This document shows, one piece after another, positions 16,576-26,253 of a stretch of 64,000 bases of DNA. This stretch comes from Verrucomicrobiales bacterium (GTDB lineage Bacteria; Verrucomicrobiota; Verrucomicrobiia; Verrucomicrobiales; DEV007). Numbering within the stretch: the first letter of the stretch is position 1; each line of letters starts with the position of its first letter. Below the pieces are notes generated by a model. That model was not told the origin of the DNA and ran no database searches. It saw only the letters and a list, made by a program, of their open reading frames with translations. The stretch lies in assembly GCA_016795505.1 (NCBI GenBank), contig JAEUHH010000067.1, positions 1-64,000 of the forward strand, written 5' to 3'. Position numbers and translations under genes: made by a program.

Positions 16576-19500
16576 TCATTTGTCCTCAAAGATGTAGACG
16601 GTCGTTTCCTTCTGCCGGTCCATCAGCATGGAGATCCCTCCGGTCATTTCCGCGATGAAGACACGGGTCTTGGGGACGGATCCGGCCTGCTGCTGCCGAC
16701 GCCGCTGCCGGCGACCGACGCCCTCCTCCCCCGGGGCATCTCCGGTAGGCTCAGCTTGCACGGGCTTGGGAGCCTCGAAGCGGGCCGAGACCCGGCGATC
16801 GTGGAAATTGCTGATGACCTTGCTGTAGGGCCGGGCGAAGGGGTGAAACTTGGTATCCCGGTAGGCATTGAGCTTGGAGGCTTCCCGGATGACTTCGTCG
16901 ATCCGCTGTTTCCAGAGGTTTCGGTCCTCATAATTCCTCTCGGGTCCGTATCGGAGGACGAGTGTCTCGGGCGAGGCGGTGAGAAGCCCGCCGATCTGGG
17001 TGAGGAAATCGAGCAGGTAGCGGGCGCTCCAATCCTCGCCGACCATGTAGCGGTCGGTGATCTCGAGGGTCTTGATCGGACCGTGTGTGAGGAAAGCGAA
17101 GTCCCGTGCGATCTGGCGAGCCTCGTTGCTGCGGTAGAAGTTGCGCTGGATGCTCGCGGGCCGCTCCAGAGCGGCGAGGACGAGCCCGGTTCCGGTCTCA
17201 AGGAAGGCCTCGGCGGTTTCCCTGGGAACCCGACGGGCGATGAGGACGGAATCGCCGGACCAGAGCTGCTCAAGCACCGCGCTTTTTCCACCCAGGTCGT
17301 AGATGAGGGTGGCCTCGGGTTGATGCGAGTCGATCAAGACGAGCTGGGGCATGGGCTGATCCCCCAGAGCGCCGGCGGTGGCCCGGCGGATCACCAGCTG
17401 TCCGTCGCGAACGACGGGATAGATGGTCTCGGCAAGTCGTCGTGCGCGTGGGCGGTTCGGATCTTGGAAATCGGGCAACTGATGGCAGACGGCGGTGATT
17501 TTTTTCCCGGCAGCGAGCCAACGATTGAGGCGCTCCCACTCGGGGTAGCAGGCAACGAGGGGCAACTCCCTGCCATCCGCCCCCGACTCGATGCCTCCGG
17601 AGAAATCACCCAGTCGATCCCGCAACAGTCCGATGCGATCGACTTTTTCACAGAGGTCCTTCAGGGCGGCGGGTTTGATCTCCTCGCCCCCCAGATTGCG
17701 GGGGTCCTCCCGCTTCACGGCCAGGATCCGTCGGAGCCAAGCCATGGCCTCATGACGGCGGAACTGATCCCAATAGGCTTGGTTGGAGAAGCTGCGAAGA
17801 CATTTCGAGCAGCTCGTCGTGCAATCGGCCGGACAGGTGAGCACCTTTTCGATGGCGTGTCGGACCAGGTCGGAGGCGGGCGTCTCGGAAACTTTCGCGG
17901 TGTAGCCCGCGCCGCCGGGGACATTGTCGTAGAGCACGAGTTCGAGGCCCCCATCGGGCAGCCAGCGGAAGGTCGAGGACATCTCCCCCTCGGGAATGGA
18001 AACCACTTCGCAGGCTGCCATTCGGATCGCCTCGACGATGGTGCGGGCCACCCCGTCTCGGGCGGCGGCCAGCTCGTCCGGCTGCCAGATCTCCCCCTCG
18101 GGTGGTTCCGGTGTCGGAACGATGAGACGTCCGCGAATCTGCAACACGTCGGTGTGGAAGGTGTGGGCGAGGTCGAATTTCCACGAGGACGGCTCCCGAT
18201 CACATTGGTGATCGGTGAAGGGATTCCTGTGAGACTCGACTCTGCGCTTGTTCTTCGTCACCGCATGCGAGTAACCGCAGGAGCACTGCACGTAGCCCTC
18301 GCCGTTGCCCTTGTTGATCACGACCATCCGGCCATCCTGGGCATGTTGGCAGGCCCATTCGACCTTCAACAGGTTGGTGCCACGAAAGAGCTTCTCGGGG
18401 GCGTTGCCGATGAGTTGGGTCTCCATGGCCCGTGGTGGGAGCTCGCGGACGGGACCGGGTTCTTTGCCCTCCGACTCGCCGATGGCGGTGGTGAATCCGG
18501 TGGGTTCGATGTAAACGCGCGGCGGTCCGCTCAACGGAGCCTCGCAACTGCTGCAATGGCGAGGGATGAGGCTCGCATCCTCCCACGATTCGATGTTGCG
18601 GCATTGATCACAGATCTTGTAGGAGAAGGGCGGCCTGAACTCGCGCGGGGTGTGGGTGATCGCCCGAGAGGTCCAGACCCGTCCACCTGCCACTACCTCG
18701 GCACCGGGCGCGTATTCCACGACCCCGAGCCGGGCGTCGCGGGAGAGTTCGATCTCCTGCTTGCCCCAACCGCGGCCCTGCAGCACCTCTAGCTCGATAT
18801 TGTCGACGGGGAAACTGTAGGTCGGGATGAGCCCGTATTTGGAAAGAAAGTTCACGATGGGCTGGTTCGCCCAGCGGTAAGCGCGATTCTGCTCGGTCGC
18901 AGCCCGGGGGAGATGGCCGGTGAGAACATGCTGCGCGGACCGTTCGGTGTAGTGCCGGTAGCGCTGTCCAAACGTGACCGCGAGGCGACGGATCGCATCA
19001 AGGAAGGCTCCCTCCAGCACGTCAGAAACTCGCTGGAGCGACTGGAATGCGTCGTTGTCGATCTCGCCTCGGATCGTTTCGAGAAGGTCACGGGCCAGTT
19101 GCTTCGCCTTTACTGCGGCTTCACTATCGAGCCATTCGGCGATGCTCCTGCCGAAGGACTCCTCGTGCTCCTCGCTGAAAATCGTCGGACGCCCGCCTTC
19201 CGGGACCAGCCCTCCGGCTTGCCGGTCGAGATCGAAACGGGGCAATCCGAAGAGCTGCCCGATTTGAAGTCCGCTATCGGTCAGCCCGAGGTGACCTAGA
19301 TAATAGCTGATTAGGATCGAAAACTGGTGGCGCTGGAACAACCTTGAGTTGCCGAGGTGAACGAAAGGCGTCCGGGGTTCTCTCTCCAGGAATGCCTCCG
19401 CATGGGTGAAGACATCCTGATCGTAGCGTCGATTGCGCGCATAGGTGATGCTGACGGGGGCTGCCTGGGCACGTCGCCCGGCACGGCCGGCACGCTGCTG

Positions 19501-22500
19501 GTAATTGGAGATATCGGGCGGCACATTGCGCAGCATCACCCCCTCGAGGTCGCCGAGATCGATGCCCATCTCCATGGTCGTGGACGAGGAGAGGACGTTG
19601 AGTTTGCCTTCCTTGAAGTCCTTCTCGATTTCTTCGCGAACGTCGGCGGCGATGGCCGCGGTGTGCTCCTTGACGAGGAGGGAAGGCATGTCTTCCAGAC
19701 GGGTGTAGAGGAAATGGTAGTGATTCCGCTCCATCTCATTGAGCCAATCTTTGCCCTCGATCCGTTCGGTCGTGCCGGAGCATCGCCACTGGGTGCAGAC
19801 TCCGCCGACGGAGTAAAAGCTGGTCCTCGAACACTTGTTGCAGCGGTAGATCTGACTCTCGGGATCGCGTAACCGGACGGAGAGGAAGCGATGATCGAGC
19901 ACTTTGGCGGGAGATCCCTCCGTATCACTGCACAGAATCGCTCCCTCGGGATCACGAACGAAGGCGGCCCAGATGTTGCCCAAGAGGGTCTCCCAGTTCG
20001 GGAGCTTCAAGCTATCCCGTAGGACATCGACGAAACGGTTGAGGTAGACGGTCCCGTCGTCCCGGCGACGCGGCAGGAACTTGAATCGGGGCTTGTCCTG
20101 AGCGGTTTCGAGGATGTATTGGCGATCGTCCTGATTGTAGGATCCCCAAACGAACTCGTCGGTGGCCCGAATGCCTGAGGGCATCGAGATGGCACGGTTC
20201 AACCGGATGGAGTCAAGCACCCATCGCATGAGGTTGGGGCCCACGTCGTCCGGCAGGCCTGCCCGCGCGGCCAGAGACTGAAAGTCGATTCCCGCATACT
20301 CGACTTCGACGATCCCCAGATCTTCCAGGGAGGTCCGGCTACCACCGGGAGTGCAGAACTCGGAATACACCTTGCCCCGAATCAGTTCGGGGCGGTCGTT
20401 CCGGTCGACGGGTTTTCCGTCGCGGTTCGTCAATCCGTATTTGAGGGTCGGGTCTCCATCGAGGTCCTCCGACAGAACGTGGAGTTTCACCTTGGACTCC
20501 TCGCGTTTGAGACGTCGGACAATCGCACGGCGGACGAGGAGGTCCTCGTGGCTGCGCTGCAGATAAGGAGCAAAGAATGCGGCATCCTGGCGGTTGTCGC
20601 TGAAGACGAGCATGTTTCTCCCGCGTCCGGGCTTCATGGCCCGGGTCTCCTCCGCCTTCGAGGTGGGGAGATGGGCAAAGAGCACCTCGCTGATCGTCGT
20701 GGAAAGGGCCTGATCGCCGGGATGGAAGGGGGTGATGATCTCGAAACGGTCCTGGGATCCGCAAGATTGACAAATCGTGACCTTGCGCTTGGCATCGGGA
20801 TTGGCATCGACCTCGTCGCGGGTTGGGTTATCCATTCGGGCACGGTGGGTGGCGAGCCACTCGGATGGGTCGTCGTTGTCTCCGAGCAGATCCTGCACCT
20901 CGCCACGGTCGAGATGGATAAACACGGATTCGGGGACATTGCGATCCTCGGCCTCTGCCTCGGTGGAGTCACCGGGGATCACAAACACATCCTTGGGTTT
21001 CAGCCAGAACACAGACCGCTTCCAGCCTCGCCCGTGGTGCTCCGAGCTCAGGTGATGGCCCTTCTCAAACCCCTCGAAATAGAGTTCGCCACACTTGCGG
21101 CAGGTCAGAAGGCGATACCGCTGGGCACCGGTTCTGGCATCCTTGAATTCACGAGCGAAGCGGAGATTCTTGGCGTTTTCTTCATTCTCCTCCGGATGGG
21201 TGAGCTCGACGGTGGCCTCCTCGATGCCGCGGGTGAACAGGTGGTAGCGGGCGGGAAGAAGCGGAAAGGTGTATTCGTTCTCACGGGCATAGGCACCCAG
21301 CGCCACGAGTCCTTTGAGAGCGCCCAAGGCCTCATCTTCGTTACCGACCTCGGGGAAGAGATGTTTCGCGGCTCGGGAGATGGGCTCCAAGCCGCTCTTG
21401 GAGAGGTGCTCGGACAGTTCTCGCACGGATCGTTCGCGAGCAAGAGTCCGGCACAGCAACTGGGAGAGGGTGAGGCCGGATTCAGGCGCGAGGGCGAGGG
21501 GTAGGTCCCGCTCGGCGACGAGACGGTTCCACTCGGGGATCCGTTGTTCCTCGCCCAAATGCCTCACCTGCCGGAGCACCTCGTGCAGTGCGATCCATTG
21601 CTTCGACTCAAGGTGAAACTCGGTCTTCCCCGTCCGGAGAAGAAAATGGGCCTCCCGCTTTCCGGTGACCACGCGTGAGAACTTCGCCCCAAAAAGATTG
21701 CCGGCGAACTGGATGACACGCTTCTTTGATTCCTCGGTGGAGCCGAGGCTGGCGCTCGTGCCGATGCAACGGACATCGGCATTTCGGGCGTAGCGATTGC
21801 GGAGCTTTCTCAGGAGCAGGGACACCTCGGTGGCCTGGGCGCCGGAATAAGTGTGGACCTCGTCAAGGACAAGGAAGCGGAGGTCTGCGTGATTGAAGAG
21901 GTCCGCATTCTTGGGCAAGAGCAGGAGATGCTCGAGCATCGCGTAGTTGGTGACAAGGACGTGCGGAGGGGTGTCGAGCATTTCCTTCCGGGAAAGGAGC
22001 CAGTTCGTCGGAATCTTTTTCCCGAACATCTGCTTGAAGAATTCATCCTCGAGGTATTGCTGCTCGAACCATTGGCGATCCTTGCCGATGGATGTCTGCC
22101 CGGTGTAGCGGCCCACGGTGATCCCAAAGTCCTTCAACTGGTGGGCGAGCACCGGAACGAGGCGACGGTAGAGTTGATCGTTGGCAAGAGCATTCAACGG
22201 ATAGACGAGGATCGCACGGATGCCCGGCTTCCCCTTGATATCAGCCTTCAAAAGGGTGTCCAACAGCGGGAAAAAGAAGCTCTCGGTCTTGCCGGAGCCG
22301 GTGCCGGTCGAAACGACAATATTCTCTTGGTCCACCAGGATCCGCCGGATCGCCTCCTCTTGGTGGACGTGGAGAGGGCGGGTGAAAACCGAAGGTTCGA
22401 GAAATTGAAAACCCTCGTGCAAAAGACCCTCCGCCACGAGATCGCTGAGCGACTTCCCCTTGGGGAAATCGGGAAGCGCCTCGAGAAACGGCCCCTGGAT

Positions 22501-22662
22501 CAATGAGGCACCTTTGGACAACTCCGTGCTCGCCTCTTCCCGCAATTTGGGAAACCGGCGCTGGATGGGAAGAGCGGTAAGCAGGTAGCGGCGCATCCGC
22601 TCCTGGAGATCTTCCTGAAGGCGGATGGGATCAATTTCAATGGGGTCGAACAGGCTGGACAT
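16576..22662 (-). CDS. Giant DEAD/DEAH helicase with DUF1998 module, DruE-like
   Basis: 2028 aa. Helicase motifs: TGTGSGKTESF (Walker A, about residues 118-127), LDEVHTYSG (DEVH, 267-270), then MEMGIDLGDLEGV and QQRAGRAGRRAQ (motifs V-VI). A DUF1998-type module follows, with PGGAGYTAKV and the cysteine cluster CPADCTTSCSKCL at about 1609-1621. Additional CxxC pairs (for example CRKCGEL and CQSCGSQ in the N-terminal half, CNKCS before the C-terminal helicase lobe, CDQC and CSSCEAP after it) suggest several zinc sites. About 390 further residues end in a segment with HDRRVSARF and TGGISMLMDR, faintly like a degenerate phospholipase-D-type domain. Size and layout fit DruE, the hallmark of Druantia systems; DISARM splits these functions over two proteins. 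Start ATG is 6 bp after the upstream stop. Confidence 0.85.
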   Translation of the reverse strand: MSSLFDPIEIDPIRLQEDLQERMRRYLLTALPIQRRFPKLREEASTELSKGASLIQGPFLEALPDFPKGKSLSDLVAEGLLHEGFQFLEPSVFTRPLHVHQEEAIRRILVDQENIVVSTGTGSGKTESFFFPLLDTLLKADIKGKPGIRAILVYPLNALANDQLYRRLVPVLAHQLKDFGITVGRYTGQTSIGKDRQWFEQQYLEDEFFKQMFGKKIPTNWLLSRKEMLDTPPHVLVTNYAMLEHLLLLPKNADLFNHADLRFLVLDEVHTYSGAQATEVSLLLRKLRNRYARNADVRCIGTSASLGSTEESKKRVIQFAGNLFGAKFSRVVTGKREAHFLLRTGKTEFHLESKQWIALHEVLRQVRHLGEEQRIPEWNRLVAERDLPLALAPESGLTLSQLLCRTLARERSVRELSEHLSKSGLEPISRAAKHLFPEVGNEDEALGALKGLVALGAYARENEYTFPLLPARYHLFTRGIEEATVELTHPEENEENAKNLRFAREFKDARTGAQRYRLLTCRKCGELYFEGFEKGHHLSSEHHGRGWKRSVFWLKPKDVFVIPGDSTEAEAEDRNVPESVFIHLDRGEVQDLLGDNDDPSEWLATHRARMDNPTRDEVDANPDAKRKVTICQSCGSQDRFEIITPFHPGDQALSTTISEVLFAHLPTSKAEETRAMKPGRGRNMLVFSDNRQDAAFFAPYLQRSHEDLLVRRAIVRRLKREESKVKLHVLSEDLDGDPTLKYGLTNRDGKPVDRNDRPELIRGKVYSEFCTPGGSRTSLEDLGIVEVEYAGIDFQSLAARAGLPDDVGPNLMRWVLDSIRLNRAISMPSGIRATDEFVWGSYNQDDRQYILETAQDKPRFKFLPRRRDDGTVYLNRFVDVLRDSLKLPNWETLLGNIWAAFVRDPEGAILCSDTEGSPAKVLDHRFLSVRLRDPESQIYRCNKCSRTSFYSVGGVCTQWRCSGTTERIEGKDWLNEMERNHYHFLYTRLEDMPSLLVKEHTAAIAADVREEIEKDFKEGKLNVLSSSTTMEMGIDLGDLEGVMLRNVPPDISNYQQRAGRAGRRAQAAPVSITYARNRRYDQDVFTHAEAFLEREPRTPFVHLGNSRLFQRHQFSILISYYLGHLGLTDSGLQIGQLFGLPRFDLDRQAGGLVPEGGRPTIFSEEHEESFGRSIAEWLDSEAAVKAKQLARDLLETIRGEIDNDAFQSLQRVSDVLEGAFLDAIRRLAVTFGQRYRHYTERSAQHVLTGHLPRAATEQNRAYRWANQPIVNFLSKYGLIPTYSFPVDNIELEVLQGRGWGKQEIELSRDARLGVVEYAPGAEVVAGGRVWTSRAITHTPREFRPPFSYKICDQCRNIESWEDASLIPRHCSSCEAPLSGPPRVYIEPTGFTTAIGESEGKEPGPVRELPPRAMETQLIGNAPEKLFRGTNLLKVEWACQHAQDGRMVVINKGNGEGYVQCSCGYSHAVTKNKRRVESHRNPFTDHQCDREPSSWKFDLAHTFHTDVLQIRGRLIVPTPEPPEGEIWQPDELAAARDGVARTIVEAIRMAACEVVSIPEGEMSSTFRWLPDGGLELVLYDNVPGGAGYTAKVSETPASDLVRHAIEKVLTCPADCTTSCSKCLRSFSNQAYWDQFRRHEAMAWLRRILAVKREDPRNLGGEEIKPAALKDLCEKVDRIGLLRDRLGDFSGGIESGADGRELPLVACYPEWERLNRWLAAGKKITAVCHQLPDFQDPNRPRARRLAETIYPVVRDGQLVIRRATAGALGDQPMPQLVLIDSHQPEATLIYDLGGKSAVLEQLWSGDSVLIARRVPRETAEAFLETGTGLVLAALERPASIQRNFYRSNEARQIARDFAFLTHGPIKTLEITDRYMVGEDWSARYLLDFLTQIGGLLTASPETLVLRYGPERNYEDRNLWKQRIDEVIREASKLNAYRDTKFHPFARPYSKVISNFHDRRVSARFEAPKPVQAEPTGDAPGEEGVGRRQRRRQQQAGSVPKTRVFIAEMTGGISMLMDRQKETTVYIFEDK

Positions 22663-22668
22663 ACGGTA

Positions 22669-25600
22669 TTAATTGGGCTGAAGCTCGGCGAGAGCCAGAT
22701 CGAAAAGGGCGACGTAGAAGGCGAAGAGTTCAGGGGCGAGGCTGAGAAGGGTGCAGATGCCGCTCCTGATCTTCGCTTCCTCGCGGGATCCGCAGAGATC
22801 TGCGAGCCACTTCTCAAACTGGTCGGGATTGATTTGGTGGTGTGCAGCAAGCCGAGCGATTGCCGCCAGTGCCCAAACGATTTCTGCCACCTTCTGCCCC
22901 CAACGGTTCTTGAGGCAAGGAGGCTTCCACCAGAAGAGGTAGTTCTCCGTGTCGTATGGATCCTGAAACTGCTGGTTGATCCCGAGCTTTCTAGATACCG
23001 CGGGCATGAGTTGCTCCAGATGCTGGTGAACAAGCTCGATCGTCTGGGCATGGCCGGCCAGGATGTGGTGCTGTCCGGTCTCGGAAATCGCTCCAATGAG
23101 ATGGCACCGGCGATTGATTCCCCGGATGCAGAACTCAAGATGTTCCGGAGAGAGCAGAGACTCGACCTCAATACGGGCTGTGGAGTCCTCTGCCTCCTCG
23201 GTTCGTTTGTAGAGCTGTTGCAGGAACGGCTGAAAGTTGAAGCGACCCAAGGTCTTGCTTTGGCCCCGGCTGACCGCCGAAAGTTGCGGGAACGAGTGAA
23301 AGGCTGCTGAATCAACGTCCTTCGAATGGTAGGTTTGCGGCACGTAGTATAGCAGGCCCCCGCAACCTTGAATTTCAGCGGCGAGATTGAAAGATCTACC
23401 CAGAGGAGACGCAAAAACCTTCCCCTGCCCGATCCTGATTGAGCCGGGAGGGATCCGAAGGCAGCTTGGCTGAGATCCGAATAGAAACTGCTTCACAACA
23501 GGGGCCAAGTTGAACGACGCATACTCGCACACCTCGAACGTGGAGTGTTCCCACCAGGTTGCGGCACTCTCATCGTGGACATTGAACCGGTATCTGCCCA
23601 GAAATGTGGCGAGGTTCTGAAACCGGTTCGCACAGTTCGACCACACTGACCCCGGGTATTTCCATGCGAGAAGGTCTTGGCAGGCTTGCAGTCCCTTGTC
23701 CAGATCCATGCAATCGAGACTGCCAAGATTCCGTGCAAGTTCGGGATTCGCGTCGCCGCGCCTCGCGCAGCGAAGACGCTTCCACCAGGTCGCCGTCTCC
23801 TCGGGCATCGATGACCCCATTGCGATGATTCTGAGATGGGAGTAGCCCTGGCGCTCGACACATCGGAGCGGCACCCAGGGACTCTCCGGGGACCCGCGCC
23901 TCACGAAGTCGAAAATGAGAAGGTGGTCCTGAATCGAGTCCGCCTTCCATCTCACGACGAACTTGACCAAATCGGATTCACCTTCCCCGCCGCGTCCCGC
24001 TCTGACGGAGAGGCCGGGTATGACCTCGTAGCTGAAGTCGGCGAACCCTTCGGATGCCGAGACCAAGGTCTGTTCAGGACTCGGTGGAGCGTCAGGATGA
24101 TCCGAAAGATCGGTGATGCGCACCGCCACCTCGAACAAATCCTCGGTCGGGATGTTGAAGGACCATTCCTCCATCGCCATCCCGTGATCCTGACTGAACT
24201 TGGGAGAAGATGCCGTGAGCGGCATGGAGAACGTCAAAAGCTTGACTTCCTTGCCATCCTCCCTCCTCGCGAAAATGCTGCCACTCCCTCTGTTGGTGCG
24301 GCAGAGGCCGGCGAGGGATATGGCGAAACTGGACCGACGAGAGTTCAAGGTTCTGATCGAGGAGTGCCCGCAACGGATTTCCCATTCTTGAAATCCTCCG
24401 GAGGTGAATCGAAGGACCCGTTTGTCATCCTTCGCCACGATCACGGGCTCATCTGCGGAAGGCTCCTCCTCCCAATCTTCGTTTGGGGTGATCAGCACGA
24501 CTTGAACCCCGGCACGAGGAAAGGTGAGATCGGCTTGGGGCTTGATCACGCTGAGCCGGATGAAGGGCCGGTGATAACTTTCGACAAAGACCAGGTCTTC
24601 GCCTTTGCCTCTCGCGACTCCCAGACAATTCTTGAGGTCAACATTCGCCGGGAACTGCGAGCACACGAAACCGCGGGACTCGTCAATTCGCTCCAGCCCA
24701 CGCCAATACAAGAACGAATGATCAAGCCGACGGTCGGCATGTGAAAGGGTGAGATTGATCCTATGAATGCCAGCGGGGAGATTTGAGAGGATGGTGGCCA
24801 TCCTCTCTCTGAGGTTCTCCGTAAAGAGGTAAACGCGATTGTTCTCCTCACTCGATTCCAGGTGATCTTCGTAGGAGAAATCGAGGTCGCTGCAGCTCAC
24901 CTTCAACGGGAACCTCGGATCGATCTCTCCGTTTGCCGGAAAATAGGCGACGAGACCGACAGAGGGCCCATAATGGAGCAGCTCGCCATCGTCCAGCCGA
25001 ATGGAGCTACCACGATCTCGATCAACGAAGACGCCCGATTGAAGCTCACAGGAAATCTCCCAACTCCGATCTCCGGAGTTCAACACGAGCGGCTCGTCTC
25101 CGGGACGAAGCTCCAGATGCCGGAGGACGCGGTAGCCGTTGATATCCTGGACTTCGGCGTCGTCCTCGCCTGCAGCGACATCTGGCGCCATTACGACGAG
25201 ATAGTCGCCGGCGGGCAGTTGGCAGGAGGTCCCGGCGTCCGCTTTGCGCTCCCGGAGAGTGTCTTCCCGGAAGATCCGAAAGGGAACGGTATCGTCCAGA
25301 CGAGCATCAATCTGAAACTCCTGGTCTTGATAACTTCCCAAGAGGCGTTTCAGAGAAACAGTAAACTGATCACTCTCGATCTCCGAGAGAGGAATCCTCG
25401 CCTCGGATCGTGCCGCGTAGGGTCGCGAGAATGCGACCCACCGGGTATCGGGCGTGGAGATGCGGTTGCTCTGCGTCGGCAGAACCAATTCGATCTCGTC
25501 GAGGACCGGGTCAAAGGCAAGGTAGGGGCCACGAAGCACCGCTCCCCGACCGACTCCCTCAAAGGCGGCACGCATCGGCTCCCGGAGATGAGAGGGCAAG

Positions 25601-26235
25601 GCAGAGTCGTCATTCTTCAAATAGGCGATCATCAGCCTCCGGACAAGCAGTGGCCCAATAGGACTATTTAGAGCTTGAATCAGGATCGGCTGATTCACGA
25701 TTCGGGCCTGCAATTCCCGAACGAAGCGACTCACGACGGCTTCATCATCGAGATCAGGTGCCGGAAGGACCGTTAGCGTTCTGCGAAGGCCTTCTGCCAG
25801 GGAATGTCTCCAGTAATGTAAAATCCCCCCTTGAAAAATGAGTGGGGCGGCGTGTACCCAACCGACGTTTTCGATGGTTCCCTCAAAAATGCCGAGGCGG
25901 GAACAAGCAAGGATGAACGCCGATGAGACGTTTTGCTGTTCTGGCGGGGAAAGTCGAAGCCCCAGTTTCTCTTCCACACACGGCCAAAACTGCCCCCCGG
26001 GAAGCTCTGAGATTGAACGCGCCAGCATCAAGGCATAACAGGTGGCTCCTGCTTGGGTTCTCAGGAGTTGGCCGATGGAAATTGGAGGACTTCCGCTCAA
26101 GGCCTCTCGAACCAGCCTTATGACCGCCATTTGCTCCGATTCCGAAAGGGGCAGGAATCCAAGGATCGTCTTCTCCGGTACCTCGCTAATGCGCCGAAGA
26201 ATCAGGTCGTTTGCCTCGTTGAGATCGGTGATCAT
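22669..26235 (-). CDS. Unrecognised 1188-aa protein upstream of the DruE-like helicase
   Basis: No catalytic motif is visible. Residues 1-230 are helical; the middle (about 240-780) is dominated by short beta-rich blocks, with conserved-looking lines such as RIPLSEIESDQFTVSLKRLL and GYRVLRHLELRPGDEPLVL, suggesting several Ig-like or beta-sandwich domains; the last 350 residues are helical again. The gene sits 18 bp after the sigma-like gene and 6 bp before the helicase gene, so it is part of the same transcript. By position and size it corresponds to DruH of type III Druantia (a two-gene druH-druE system), but I cannot show sequence relationship by eye. Possible role: DNA or phage-component recognition platform for the helicase. 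Confidence 0.65.
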   Translation of the reverse strand: MITDLNEANDLILRRISEVPEKTILGFLPLSESEQMAVIRLVREALSGSPPISIGQLLRTQAGATCYALMLARSISELPGGQFWPCVEEKLGLRLSPPEQQNVSSAFILACSRLGIFEGTIENVGWVHAAPLIFQGGILHYWRHSLAEGLRRTLTVLPAPDLDDEAVVSRFVRELQARIVNQPILIQALNSPIGPLLVRRLMIAYLKNDDSALPSHLREPMRAAFEGVGRGAVLRGPYLAFDPVLDEIELVLPTQSNRISTPDTRWVAFSRPYAARSEARIPLSEIESDQFTVSLKRLLGSYQDQEFQIDARLDDTVPFRIFREDTLRERKADAGTSCQLPAGDYLVVMAPDVAAGEDDAEVQDINGYRVLRHLELRPGDEPLVLNSGDRSWEISCELQSGVFVDRDRGSSIRLDDGELLHYGPSVGLVAYFPANGEIDPRFPLKVSCSDLDFSYEDHLESSEENNRVYLFTENLRERMATILSNLPAGIHRINLTLSHADRRLDHSFLYWRGLERIDESRGFVCSQFPANVDLKNCLGVARGKGEDLVFVESYHRPFIRLSVIKPQADLTFPRAGVQVVLITPNEDWEEEPSADEPVIVAKDDKRVLRFTSGGFQEWEIRCGHSSIRTLNSRRSSFAISLAGLCRTNRGSGSIFARREDGKEVKLLTFSMPLTASSPKFSQDHGMAMEEWSFNIPTEDLFEVAVRITDLSDHPDAPPSPEQTLVSASEGFADFSYEVIPGLSVRAGRGGEGESDLVKFVVRWKADSIQDHLLIFDFVRRGSPESPWVPLRCVERQGYSHLRIIAMGSSMPEETATWWKRLRCARRGDANPELARNLGSLDCMDLDKGLQACQDLLAWKYPGSVWSNCANRFQNLATFLGRYRFNVHDESAATWWEHSTFEVCEYASFNLAPVVKQFLFGSQPSCLRIPPGSIRIGQGKVFASPLGRSFNLAAEIQGCGGLLYYVPQTYHSKDVDSAAFHSFPQLSAVSRGQSKTLGRFNFQPFLQQLYKRTEEAEDSTARIEVESLLSPEHLEFCIRGINRRCHLIGAISETGQHHILAGHAQTIELVHQHLEQLMPAVSRKLGINQQFQDPYDTENYLFWWKPPCLKNRWGQKVAEIVWALAAIARLAAHHQINPDQFEKWLADLCGSREEAKIRSGICTLLSLAPELFAFYVALFDLALAELQPN

Positions 26236-26253
26236 GGAATCGTGAAGGGAAGA

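Noticed and set aside
16528-18792. Long plus-strand open frame (754 codons)
   Set aside because: Antisense to the DUF1998 helicase gene; composition is that of a codon-mirror frame and no motif is present.
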